This document shows positions 15,969 to 23,922 of a stretch of DNA of 64,000 nucleotides, in pieces. The DNA comes from Nocardia brasiliensis NBRC 14402 (lineage in GTDB: Bacteria > Actinomycetota > Actinomycetes > Mycobacteriales > Mycobacteriaceae), in the NCBI RefSeq assembly GCF_000308475.2, contig NZ_BAFT02000020.1, positions 1-64,000 of the forward strand. Direction: 5' to 3'. The position numbers and the translations under genes are program-made. Positions within the stretch are counted from its first letter, which is position 1; each line of letters starts with the position of its first letter. The notes under the pieces were generated by a model. It made no database searches and was not told the origin of the DNA. It saw only the letters and a list, made by a program, of their open reading frames with translations.

Positions 15969-17342
15969 TTGGCCGTCGAGGAGAAGGTTTCCCGCGCGGA
16001 CAATGGCGTCGGCATCGTGACGTTGACGCTCTGCGCAATTGCCGCCGTTGTCGTGCTGGTCTGGCATGTGTTCGCGCTGCCTATCGGGAACGGATATTAC
16101 GGACTGTTCGGCAACAATGTCGACCTGTGGGTCTACCGAGCGGGCGGTGACGCCCTGTTGCAGGGCAGCGGGCTCTACGCCGGGCCCGTGTTCTTCGAAA
16201 TGGAGTTCACCTACACCCCGTTCGCCGCGCTCGCGTTCGTGCCGCTCACGCTCATGAGTTTCGGCGTGACCGAAATTCTCTGGTGGATCGCGATATTCGC
16301 GGCCCTGGTCGGGATCGTCCGCTGCTGCCTGCGCACCCTCGGCTATCCGAATACCCGGCGTACCTGGGTTTTCGCGGTACTGCTCGCGGTGGTCTGCACC
16401 TCGTTCGAGCCGGTGCGGACCACCATCTGGCTCGGCCAGATCAACGTTTTCCTGGTGTTACTGGTCCTCTGGGACCTCACGCGCACGCGCTCCGCGGCGC
16501 GCGGCATCGGCGTGGGCATCGCCGCCGGAATCAAGCTGACCCCGGCCTTCTTCCTGGTCTACCTCGCGGGCACTCGGCAGTGGCGCACCTGGCGGATCAC
16601 CGCCGCGACCCTGCTGGCTACCGTCGCGATCGGCTTCCTCGTGCGGCCGGCCGATTCGTGGAGTTACTGGGGGCAGCAGTTCACCCGGTCGGGTCGCGTC
16701 GGTCTGGTCGATTCACCGGCCAATCAATCCGTCAACGGGTTTCTCGCACAAATGCTGAGATTTTATGACGTGCAACGTTTCTCGTCGCCGCTGGGCACCA
16801 CGACGGTCTATCAGCCGCCGCTGTGGATGTGGCTCGCGGTGACCGTTCCGGTGGCCGCCCTCGGAATGGCGGCGGCGGTCGCCGCTTTCCGCCGGCGCAA
16901 CGAACTACTCGCGATCACCCTGACCGGAATGACCTCGGCCTGCGTTTCCCCTTTCTCGTGGGGACACCATTGGGTCTGGTTGGTGCCACTGTTCGTCCTG
17001 ACCTTGCACCACGCCCGCACCGCGCACACGAAATGGCGTTTCCTGCCCGCCGTCGCGGTGCTGGTTCCCAGCTTCTGCTGGTGGTGGAACTATTGGGGCG
17101 GCCCAGCCCAATTGGAAGCGCCGCACCCCATCGGCATCGGATTCTTCATGCTCCCCCGCGACGCCCCCGAATGGTGGATCCACGCCCTGGTCCCGCTCTA
17201 CTCCGGCTGTTATCCGCTCATCCTGATAGCAACCGCCACGTACGTCCTCGCTACAGCGCGAACCGTGCCTGCCCGAGTTCCGCGCCCTGAACCGCAGGCA
17301 CCGATCCGACCGCTACCTCTGAACGCACCGGCTACCTCTTGA
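15969..17342 (+). CDS. GT87 (DUF2029/PimE-like) polyprenol-dependent mannosyltransferase
   Basis: The roughly 457-residue protein has about ten membrane helices and the GT87 pattern. An early acidic YGLFGNNVDLWVYRAGG loop after helix 1 contains the presumed catalytic Asp, and FTYTPFAALAFVPL and IKLTPAFF follow. These enzymes transfer mannose from polyprenyl-phosphate-mannose to lipid acceptors on the outer face of the membrane, for example PimE in phosphatidylinositol mannoside synthesis. The start is uncertain: TTG at 15969 gives the longest frame, and GTG at 16017 is alternative, with no clear ribosome binding site at either. The 264 bases before it hold the terminator above and presumably its promoter. 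Confidence 0.8.
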   Translation: MAVEEKVSRADNGVGIVTLTLCAIAAVVVLVWHVFALPIGNGYYGLFGNNVDLWVYRAGGDALLQGSGLYAGPVFFEMEFTYTPFAALAFVPLTLMSFGVTEILWWIAIFAALVGIVRCCLRTLGYPNTRRTWVFAVLLAVVCTSFEPVRTTIWLGQINVFLVLLVLWDLTRTRSAARGIGVGIAAGIKLTPAFFLVYLAGTRQWRTWRITAATLLATVAIGFLVRPADSWSYWGQQFTRSGRVGLVDSPANQSVNGFLAQMLRFYDVQRFSSPLGTTTVYQPPLWMWLAVTVPVAALGMAAAVAAFRRRNELLAITLTGMTSACVSPFSWGHHWVWLVPLFVLTLHHARTAHTKWRFLPAVAVLVPSFCWWWNYWGGPAQLEAPHPIGIGFFMLPRDAPEWWIHALVPLYSGCYPLILIATATYVLATARTVPARVPRPEPQAPIRPLPLNAPATS

Positions 17343-17397
17343 GCATCGGCAGCGTCGACAGCGGGTGACCGCGGATCCGCTGCACGCCGATCAACCG

Positions 17398-18522
17398 TCA
17401 CCTCTGTTCGAGGAACATATCGCGCAGTGCCTCGGCCGGGTTGTCGCCGACCATGCCGCCGAAGAATTCGACGGCCTCGGCCGCGATCGCGGTGCTGCGG
17501 GCGAACATGGCCTGCTCGTACTCGGCGAGCGCGGCCTCGATGTCGCCGGAGTGGGCGGCCAGGGCTTGCCCGAGTTCCGCGCCGTCGAGCATCGCCAGAT
17601 TCGCCCCTTCACCATTGGGGGCTACGAGATGCGCCGCGTCACCGAGCAGCGTCACTCCCGGCATCCGCTCCCAGCGGAACTTCCCGGGCAGCATGTAGTG
17701 CGGCCGGAACACGGGCACGCTGTCGGCCTCGGTGATCAGCGCGGTGAGCTCTGGTGCCCACCCGTCGAATTCGCGCGCGACGCGGGCGATGGCCGCGGGG
17801 GCGTCGGCGAAATCGATGTCGGCGAACCACTCCAGCGACTCCCGCAGCACAACGTAGGTGTGCAACGTGTCGCCCCGTTCCCGGTGCGCGTGGATCTCCC
17901 GCGCCGGCCCCGGTGCGATCAGCGACCCGCCGCCGACCGTCCGCGCCGCCACCGGGTGCCGGGTGTCCGCCTCGAACAGGTACGTCTCGACGAACGCCTC
18001 GCCGACATATTCCGGCACCGCCGGGGACAGCAGCGACCGGACCTTCGACCACGCCCCGTCCGCGCCGACCAGCAGGCGCGTGCGGATCGGGTCTCCCGCC
18101 GCGAAGCTCACCTCGTAGTCGCCCGGATCGACGGCGCGCACGCCGGTGACCTTGTGCCCCCAGCGCACGGCACCGGACGGCAAGGAGTCGAGCAACAGCT
18201 GCCGCAGGTCGCTGCGCTGGACCTCGGGCCGTCCACCCGACCCGTCGTCGGGCTTCTCGAACAGCACGGTCCCGTTCGAGTCGAGGACCCGCAGCGCCTG
18301 CCTGCCGTCGAGCACGAGCCCGCGGAACTCGTCCAGCAATCCGGCCGCGGCGAGCGCGATCTGCCCGTTGTAATCGTGAATATCGAGCATCCCGCCCTGC
18401 GCGCGTGCCGTCGGCGAGGCCTCCGCCTCGTAGACCGTGGCGGGCATGCCGTGCACGTGCAGCACGCGAGCCAGCGTGAGGCCGCCCAGCCCCGCGCCGA
18501 TGATCGTGACCGGTGTCGTCAT
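17398..18522 (-). CDS. FAD-dependent aromatic-type monooxygenase (TetX-like)
   Basis: The 374-residue protein is a class A flavoprotein monooxygenase. It has the dinucleotide motif IIGAGLGGLTLARVL at 7-21, an Arg-containing SDLRQLLL segment near 102-110, LLVGADGAWSKVR near 150, and the FAD-ribityl motif LLGDAAHLVAPNGEGAN around 295-312. It should use NAD(P)H and O2 to hydroxylate a small hydrophobic compound. TetX-type tetracycline or rifampicin monooxygenases are the nearest functional relatives by pattern. It is transcribed divergently from a TetR gene, with paired palindromes between them, so induction by its substrate is likely. Confidence 0.88.
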   Translation of the reverse strand: MTTPVTIIGAGLGGLTLARVLHVHGMPATVYEAEASPTARAQGGMLDIHDYNGQIALAAAGLLDEFRGLVLDGRQALRVLDSNGTVLFEKPDDGSGGRPEVQRSDLRQLLLDSLPSGAVRWGHKVTGVRAVDPGDYEVSFAAGDPIRTRLLVGADGAWSKVRSLLSPAVPEYVGEAFVETYLFEADTRHPVAARTVGGGSLIAPGPAREIHAHRERGDTLHTYVVLRESLEWFADIDFADAPAAIARVAREFDGWAPELTALITEADSVPVFRPHYMLPGKFRWERMPGVTLLGDAAHLVAPNGEGANLAMLDGAELGQALAAHSGDIEAALAEYEQAMFARSTAIAAEAVEFFGGMVGDNPAEALRDMFLEQR

Positions 18523-18541
18523 GAGGATTCCTTTCCAAGCC

Positions 18542-18562
18542 TTATGGAACGCCGTTCCATAA
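18542..18562. promoter_or_regulatory. TetR-type operator, copy 1
   Basis: An almost perfect 21-base palindrome with arms TTATGGAACG and CGTTCCATAA around one central C lies 20 bases upstream of the monooxygenase start. It contains the same GGAAC/GTTCC arms as copy 2, but with 3 bases between them. Confidence 0.75.
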
Positions 18563-18570
18563 GACCATGT

Positions 18571-18585
18571 TGGAACAACGTTCCA
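18571..18585. promoter_or_regulatory. TetR-type operator, copy 2
   Basis: The perfect palindrome TGGAAC-AAC-GTTCCA lies nine bases from copy 1 and 20 bases before the GTG of the TetR gene. The matching arms in both copies suggest one dimeric repressor binds twice and controls both divergent genes. Confidence 0.75.
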
Positions 18586-18604
18586 GGCATGTCAAGATGG
18601 GCTG

Positions 18605-19294
18605 GTGGCGACCAAGAAGCAGCGGGCCGAGCGACGCACGGACGCACTGTCGAAGCAGCGGATCGTCGAGGCCGCCGTGGCCCTGCTCGACACCACCGGC
18701 GAGAGCGGCTTGACCTTCCGGGCCTTAGCCGAGCGGCTCGCCACCGGCGCGGGCGCGATCTACTGGCACGTTGCGAACAAGGACGAATTACTCGCCGCCG
18801 CCACCGAGGCCGTGGTCGCCGCCGCCCTCGCCGTCGAGCCGAGCGGCCCGCCGAGCACACCGCAGGACGAGATCCGGGCCGTGGCACTCGGCCTGTTCGA
18901 CGCGATCGACGAACATCCCTGGCTGGCAACCCAACTCGCGCTCCACCTGTCCCGCGCCCCGATGGGACCGGTGACACCCCGCCTCTTCGAACGCATCGGC
19001 CGTCCGGTGCGTGCCCTCGGCACACCCGAAAGCAGTTGGTTCACTGCGACTTCGGTGCTCGTGCATTACATCCTCGGCGCGCTCGGCCAGAACTCCGCCA
19101 GCGCCCGCGCCCTCGGCCCCGCCACGGATCGTGCCCGATTCCTCGACACCGTGGCCACGGCTTGGGAGAATCTCGACCCCGACGAGTACCCGTTCACCCG
19201 CGCCATCGCCGAGCAGGCCCGCCAGCACGACGATCGGGAACAATTCAGCACCGGCATCGACCTCGTGCTGCGCGGTATCGCCGCAATCTCCTGA
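18605..19294 (+). CDS. TetR-family repressor
   Basis: The 229-residue protein has an N-terminal helix-turn-helix (about 16-62). The recognition region TFRALAERLATGAGAIYWHVANKDELL is typical of TetR proteins of the TetR_C group. The C-terminal ligand/dimer domain is all-helical. The start is GTG at 18605, directly after the operators. It is divergent from the FAD monooxygenase, so it most likely represses that gene and itself and is released by the monooxygenase substrate. No effector can be named. Confidence 0.87.
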   Translation: MATKKQRAERRTDALSKQRIVEAAVALLDTTGESGLTFRALAERLATGAGAIYWHVANKDELLAAATEAVVAAALAVEPSGPPSTPQDEIRAVALGLFDAIDEHPWLATQLALHLSRAPMGPVTPRLFERIGRPVRALGTPESSWFTATSVLVHYILGALGQNSASARALGPATDRARFLDTVATAWENLDPDEYPFTRAIAEQARQHDDREQFSTGIDLVLRGIAAIS

Positions 19295-19384
19295 TCGAAC
19301 CGGCTCGGACCGATTGAAAGCGGCTGGACGGGTTACTGTTCAGACGGTAGTGATTCGGGGCTCGGTACGAGGAGATCCAACGCC

Positions 19385-20458
19385 ATGCTGGTGCTCAACG
19401 GCGCTCGGGACGACATGCCGGAGCCGCAACGGCTCGTCATCGACTGGCTGCACACCTGGACCGGGCCGTATTTGATTCCCGGCGTTGCGATCTCGGGTTA
19501 CTCGCTACCAGAGGGCCCGGCGACCGATCTGCTGGTGATCACGCCGAACGCGTGCATCGTCATCGAAGTCGAGGGAATGCTGCTGAAAGAGAGCGGCACA
19601 CTGCGCTGTCCCGCCGAAGAGCGCTGGCAGCTGACGGGTTTCGACGGCGACCCGGTGCGGGTTCCGGCGGGCGACCCGAACCCGCTCCCGCGGGTACACG
19701 CCGCGATGGACAGCCTGGCACAGCATTTGGCGAGTGCGGCGGACATCGACACGAACGTCACCGGCCTGGTGCTGGTGCTGCCACAGGTCGGTACCGCCGT
19801 CACGGCAGACCCGGGGGGACCGTTGCCCGCGGGGATCGAGGTGCTCGCCGGGGAACTCCGGGAACTGCGCGGTTGGTTCCGCACCACCGCCCGCCGCGAG
19901 ATCGCGTGGACCGCCGAACAGGTGCGAGCCGCGTTGGCGGCGTTGCACTTCGCCGATGCGGTCACCGTCGCCCAGCTGGCCGCGGAGGGGTTCCGCAGCG
20001 CGGAGGCCGACAAACCACCCGCACCGACGCACGCTCCCCCGGTCTCCCCCGGCCCGCCGCCGACCCTGCCCGGCCCCGCCGACGCCCCGCCGACCGCGGA
20101 ACCGATCCCGGCGCCGCTGTCGACCACCGGCGCGGCGCGCGCCAAACGCCCCGTCGGCAAACCCGAATCCACCAAAACCAGGTCCGCCAAAACCGGTTCC
20201 GCCAAACCGCGCGCGAACCGCGGCCCGCTACTCCTGGCGATCGGGGCCGTGGCGGCGGTGCTGATCCTCGGCGGCGCCATCTGGCTCTTCGCGAAATCCG
20301 GCCCGGCCATGGGTCCGCCCGACACCGGCAACCACAGCGTGACCGAGCCGCCGCCGCAACTGCCGATCGAAGTCCCGCCGCCCACCTCGGAGCCCACCAC
20401 CGAAGCGCCGTCACCACGTACCCCGCAGGGCTGCTTCCCCTTCCAGCCGGACTGCTGA
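19385..20458 (+). CDS. NERD-like domain membrane protein with proline-rich C terminus
   Basis: The 357-residue protein begins with a roughly 180-residue soluble domain whose early part resembles the nuclease-related (NERD) fold, including an acidic TDLLVI and a CIVIEVEG strand. A proline/alanine-rich and then Lys/Ser/Thr-rich linker follows (210-275). One membrane helix spans about 279-302, and a proline-rich tail ends in CFPFQPDC. The tail would be extracytoplasmic and its two cysteines could form a disulphide. A GAGGAGATC precedes the ATG. It stands alone between unrelated genes. The NERD link is from pattern only and weak, and the function is unknown. Confidence 0.55.
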   Translation: MLVLNGARDDMPEPQRLVIDWLHTWTGPYLIPGVAISGYSLPEGPATDLLVITPNACIVIEVEGMLLKESGTLRCPAEERWQLTGFDGDPVRVPAGDPNPLPRVHAAMDSLAQHLASAADIDTNVTGLVLVLPQVGTAVTADPGGPLPAGIEVLAGELRELRGWFRTTARREIAWTAEQVRAALAALHFADAVTVAQLAAEGFRSAEADKPPAPTHAPPVSPGPPPTLPGPADAPPTAEPIPAPLSTTGAARAKRPVGKPESTKTRSAKTGSAKPRANRGPLLLAIGAVAAVLILGGAIWLFAKSGPAMGPPDTGNHSVTEPPPQLPIEVPPPTSEPTTEAPSPRTPQGCFPFQPDC

Positions 20459-20477
20459 CCGGCCCGCCTGCGCGGTG

Positions 20478-21170
20478 TCAGGCCGGGTCGGTGATCAGGT
20501 GGAGGTAAGCGGTGTCCAGGGGCATGTCGACGGCGAACCAGGCGGCGGGGCGGTCGTCGTCGCGGGGGCACCATGCGGTGGCGATGCACAGGCGGGCCGC
20601 TTCGGCGGGGCTCAGGTCGGGGAGGTGCCAGGCCACGCGGGCCGGGTCCGCGTACCGCACGCCGTAGTCGGCGCTGCTGTCGTCTTTCGGGAGCAGGCGC
20701 GCCCAGCGGTAGGGAAACAGCCGGCCGTCCTTGGCCTGCATGGCGAGCAACTCGGTGTCGGGACCGCCGATCGACACCATGAAATGTTCGTTCTCGACAC
20801 TCACCGCCGCGAGGCATTCACCGGAGTCCGGGCCGCCGTACGCGTCGGCGGGCAGGTCGGTCAGTTCGGCCACGACCACCAACCCCGGCACGGTCGCGTG
20901 CGCCTGCACCTGCCAGATGCCGGCCCACACCGGAATCGGCGCGCCACCGTCCCACGGCGCCACGTCGACGCTGCCGAGCAACAGGTCGATCGTGGCGGCC
21001 GCCTGTTGCCACCGGTGTAGATGTGTGCCATTGGGCAAGCGCCACAGCGCATTCGATTCCGCGGGCAATGCTTCCGAGCCGATCCGGACGGAGAACTCGA
21101 CGGTGCCGAGCGGCGTGTCGACCACGGCGGGTCGACGGTCTACCTGAGCCAGGTCGTCGGTAGGAAGCAT
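20478..21170 (-). CDS. Hypothetical protein (230 aa)
   Basis: The protein has about 230 residues, is acidic and Trp/Asp/Pro-rich, and has no signal peptide or membrane segment. Strands such as TPLGTVEFSVRIG and the GIWQVQAHATVPGLVVVAEL block suggest a beta-rich fold. It follows the MDR oxidoreductase by 23 bases on the same strand, so the two are probably co-transcribed. The frame is open far upstream as antisense of that gene; the ATG at 21170 is the first sensible start. I do not recognise a family. Confidence 0.65.
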   Translation of the reverse strand: MLPTDDLAQVDRRPAVVDTPLGTVEFSVRIGSEALPAESNALWRLPNGTHLHRWQQAAATIDLLLGSVDVAPWDGGAPIPVWAGIWQVQAHATVPGLVVVAELTDLPADAYGGPDSGECLAAVSVENEHFMVSIGGPDTELLAMQAKDGRLFPYRWARLLPKDDSSADYGVRYADPARVAWHLPDLSPAEAARLCIATAWCPRDDDRPAAWFAVDMPLDTAYLHLITDPA

Positions 21171-21193
21171 GCGCCCATCATGCAGGTCCGGGT

Positions 21194-22228
21194 TCAGGCC
21201 GATTCGACCCGGACGAGTTGCTTGCCGATGTTGCTCCCTTCGAACAGACCGCGCAGCGCCGCGGGCGCGGCTTCGAGACCGTCGACGATGTGCTCGGCTA
21301 CGAAGATTTTCCCCGCCGCATGCCATCCGGACAGTGCGCCGAAGGCCTCGGGGAAGCGGTCCACGTAGTCCAGGACGATGAAACCTTCCATCCGCGCGCG
21401 CTGCATCATCAACTCCGGGTAGTTGCGTAACGCGTACGCCGCGCCGCCGGCGGTGTAGCCCGAGGCGATGCCGCCGCACAGCACCACCCGGGCCTGCCGC
21501 GCGAGATGGGCCAGCCCGTCGTCCAGGATGCTGCCGCCGACGCTGTCGAAGAACACGTCGATGCCCGCGGAAGCGGTGTCGGCCAAGCGTTTCCGCACAT
21601 TCTCGTGCTTGTAGTCGATGGCGACGTCGAAACCGGCGCGCTCGGTGAGCCAGGCGCACTTCCGCGGTCCGCCCGCGATCCCGATCACCTTGCAGCCCAG
21701 GGCCTTCGCGATCTGCCCCGCGACAGATCCGGTGGCTCCCGCCGCGGCGCTGACCACCACCGTGTCGCCCGCGCCCGCCCGGCCGATGTCGACCATGCCG
21801 AAGTACGCGGTCAATCCGGTGACCCCGAACAGGCTCAACATCAGCTTGGGGTCGACGCCGCCGGGCACGATGTTCAACCCGAACAGTCCTTGCCCCGAAG
21901 CCACGGCGTAGTCCTGCCATCCGACCATGCCCGCGACCCACGCACCGACCGGATAGTCCGGATGGTTCGACGCGACGATCTCGCCGACGCCGCTGCCGCG
22001 CATCACCGTGTCGAGCGGCACGGGATCGATGTAGTTGTCGCCGTCGTTGAGCCAGCCCCGCTGGGTCGGGTCGATGCCGAGCCAGTGCACCCGCACCAGC
22101 GCTTCGGCCGGGCCGATCTCCGGCACGGGTGCGTGCAGCAGCTCGAAGTCGCTGTCGCGCACCACATCTACGGGACGACGTCGCAATATCCATTGCCGGT
22201 TACCGAGTTCGCGGGGGACAGCAGCCAT
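21194..22228 (-). CDS. NADP-dependent MDR oxidoreductase (PTGR/LTB4DH-like)
   Basis: The 344-residue protein is a zinc-free medium-chain reductase of the prostaglandin-reductase/leukotriene-dehydrogenase type. The Rossmann motif AAAGATGSVAGQIAKALGCKV lies near 155-175, GIDPTQRGW near 49 and MRGSGVGEIVAS near 75 match the family, and no structural zinc cysteines are seen. Such enzymes reduce the C=C bond of enones or quinones with NADPH. The ATG at 22228 is used because the family start MAAVPRELGNRQW-type begins there. It heads a two-gene unit with the hypothetical protein. Confidence 0.88.
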   Translation of the reverse strand: MAAVPRELGNRQWILRRRPVDVVRDSDFELLHAPVPEIGPAEALVRVHWLGIDPTQRGWLNDGDNYIDPVPLDTVMRGSGVGEIVASNHPDYPVGAWVAGMVGWQDYAVASGQGLFGLNIVPGGVDPKLMLSLFGVTGLTAYFGMVDIGRAGAGDTVVVSAAAGATGSVAGQIAKALGCKVIGIAGGPRKCAWLTERAGFDVAIDYKHENVRKRLADTASAGIDVFFDSVGGSILDDGLAHLARQARVVLCGGIASGYTAGGAAYALRNYPELMMQRARMEGFIVLDYVDRFPEAFGALSGWHAAGKIFVAEHIVDGLEAAPAALRGLFEGSNIGKQLVRVESA

Positions 22229-22437
22229 GTCACCGAGTGTGTCAGTGCGGGCAAATCCTTTTGTGATCACCACCAGCATCGGTGCGGCCGGGTTGTGTCG
22301 GCGCCAAAGGTTTCCCACTTTGTGGGCAGTCGGCTCGCGCACCCGGGCGTGCCGTGAAAACATCTGCGCCAGTTGGCTGCCGGAGTGCGGGGACCGGGAC
22401 CGCATCGTTGTACAGCCGAGAATTCGAGGGAACGACA

Positions 22438-22605
22438 ATGCTCTTGTGGGCAACCATCGCAGGCGCCGCGCTCATCGTGCTGCTACTGCTCGCCGCGACC
22501 GCGCGGGCCATGGATCCGCAGAGCCGCGCCGAACGCCGTCGCCGCCACGACCCCGTACCCCAGCACCAGTGGCCGCAGACCCGGCACCCCGGCTCGCGCC
22601 CGTAG
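22438..22605 (+). CDS. Small single-pass membrane protein (55 aa)
   Basis: The frame starts at ATG with GAGGGAA eight bases upstream. Residues 2-22 form one hydrophobic helix rich in Leu, Ala, Ile and Val. A strongly basic RAERRRRH patch and a Pro/Gln-rich end follow, so the tail should face the cytoplasm. It is transcribed alone; the 209 bases before it hold an inverted repeat CCCAC-TTT-GTGGG (22314-22326) and nothing else clear. I do not know the function. Confidence 0.65.
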   Translation: MLLWATIAGAALIVLLLLAATARAMDPQSRAERRRRHDPVPQHQWPQTRHPGSRP

Positions 22606-22705
22606 TCCACCCGCTCCAGCGGTGCCCGGGCACGGGTCGGCCGACCGGACACGAGCACACCGGGTAGCCTGCGGATAGCTCAGTGATCTTCTGACCTGTA
22701 GGCAG

Positions 22706-22740
22706 CTGCCGGATCGGCAGCCGGGACGGAGTTGTCCCGG
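22706..22740. repeat. Two adjacent hairpins before the lipase gene
   Basis: CTGCCG-GAT-CGGCAG (22706-22720) and CCGGGAC-GGAGTT-GTCCCGG (22721-22740) abut each other between the 55-residue gene and the lipase. They may terminate the small gene or form a leader on the lipase mRNA. Confidence 0.5.
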
Positions 22741-22769
22741 CGCGGACGGCAATCCCCCGAGGGGCCCGG

Positions 22770-23921
22770 ATGACCGTTCGATGTGTGCGACCGATCGCCG
22801 CGCTGGTGCTGGCGGCGCTGGTGCTGGTCACGGGCTGCGGGAGCGAGAAGAGTGAGCCTCCGGCGCGCGAACCCGGACAGGTGATCGAGACCCGGCCGCT
22901 GATGGTCGGCGACGCGCTCGCCGCCGCCGGTACTGCGACCTATCTGCGCTACCTCTCGACGGCGGCCTCGGGACAGCCGATCGAAGTGTCCGGCGCGGTC
23001 TTCCTGCCCGCGGGACAGGCGCCGCAGAGCGGCTGGCCACTGGTCGGCTTCGGCCACGGCACGGCGGGCGTCACGGCGCGGTGCGCCCCGACCGGTTCGC
23101 CGAACCTGTTCGGCGCCGCCACCACCGTGGCGGAGCTGCTGCGTGCGGGGTACGCGGTCGCCATGACCAACTTCCAGGGCCTCGACGGTCCGGGTGCCGC
23201 ACCGTATCTCGACTCCGCGAGTTCGGGTCACAACGTGCTGGACGCGATCCGCGCGGCGCGCCACCTGAAGCTGCCGCTCTCGGATCAGGTTGCCCTGCTG
23301 GGGGTTTCGCAGGGCGGCCGCGCGACCGAGGCGGCCGCCGAGTCGGCCCCGCGCTACGCTCCGGAGCTGCAGCTCGTCGCCAACGTGCTGATCTCACCCG
23401 CGCTGCGGCTGTCGATCGCGTCGAACATCGATGCCGGAACCCTGAGCACGGACCAGTACCTGGTCCTGCCGTATGTCGTGTCCGGAATCCGCGCGCAGCG
23501 ACCGGATTTCGGCTTCGACCAGGTACTGCACGGCCAGTTGCTTTCCGCCGCACCGGCTTTGGCCGCCCGGTGCACCGGCGACGCGCTCGACAGCGGCGTA
23601 GCCGCCACACTGACCCCGGATCAGGCCCGGTTCACCGATGCCGCCGCGCGCGCCGTCGTCACCGACTTCCAGCAACGCACCGAGCTGCCGCAGTCCCAGA
23701 GCACGGTGCCCACGCTGCTGCTGCGCGCGAACCGGGACGTACTCGTCGAGACGGCCTGGTCCGATGCCGCGGCGGCGAACATGTGCCGCAAGGGAATTCC
23801 CTTGCGCGACGTGGTGCTGCCCGGCGATCACAACGGCTTCGAATCCGGCGGCGACCAGTGGCAGCCCTGGCTGGCCGACCGCTTCGCGAACCGCCCGGCG
23901 CAGGGTTCGACCTGCGGCTGA
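22770..23921 (+). CDS. Secreted lipoprotein lipase/esterase (secretory lipase family)
   Basis: The 383-residue protein has a lipoprotein signal peptide with lipobox LVTGC, lipidated Cys at residue 23. The mature part is an alpha/beta hydrolase: oxyanion region GFGHGTAG near 94-101, nucleophile Ser181 in GVSQGG, Asp in RANRDVLVET and catalytic His in LPGDHNGF near the end. This is the layout of secretory lipases (LIP family) that hydrolyse acylglycerols or esters outside the cell. It ends one base from the convergent acyltransferase operon's last gene. Substrate could be host or environmental lipid, or the glycolipid made by the neighbouring operon. Confidence 0.85.
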   Translation: MTVRCVRPIAALVLAALVLVTGCGSEKSEPPAREPGQVIETRPLMVGDALAAAGTATYLRYLSTAASGQPIEVSGAVFLPAGQAPQSGWPLVGFGHGTAGVTARCAPTGSPNLFGAATTVAELLRAGYAVAMTNFQGLDGPGAAPYLDSASSGHNVLDAIRAARHLKLPLSDQVALLGVSQGGRATEAAAESAPRYAPELQLVANVLISPALRLSIASNIDAGTLSTDQYLVLPYVVSGIRAQRPDFGFDQVLHGQLLSAAPALAARCTGDALDSGVAATLTPDQARFTDAAARAVVTDFQQRTELPQSQSTVPTLLLRANRDVLVETAWSDAAAANMCRKGIPLRDVVLPGDHNGFESGGDQWQPWLADRFANRPAQGSTCG

Positions 23922-23922
23922 C

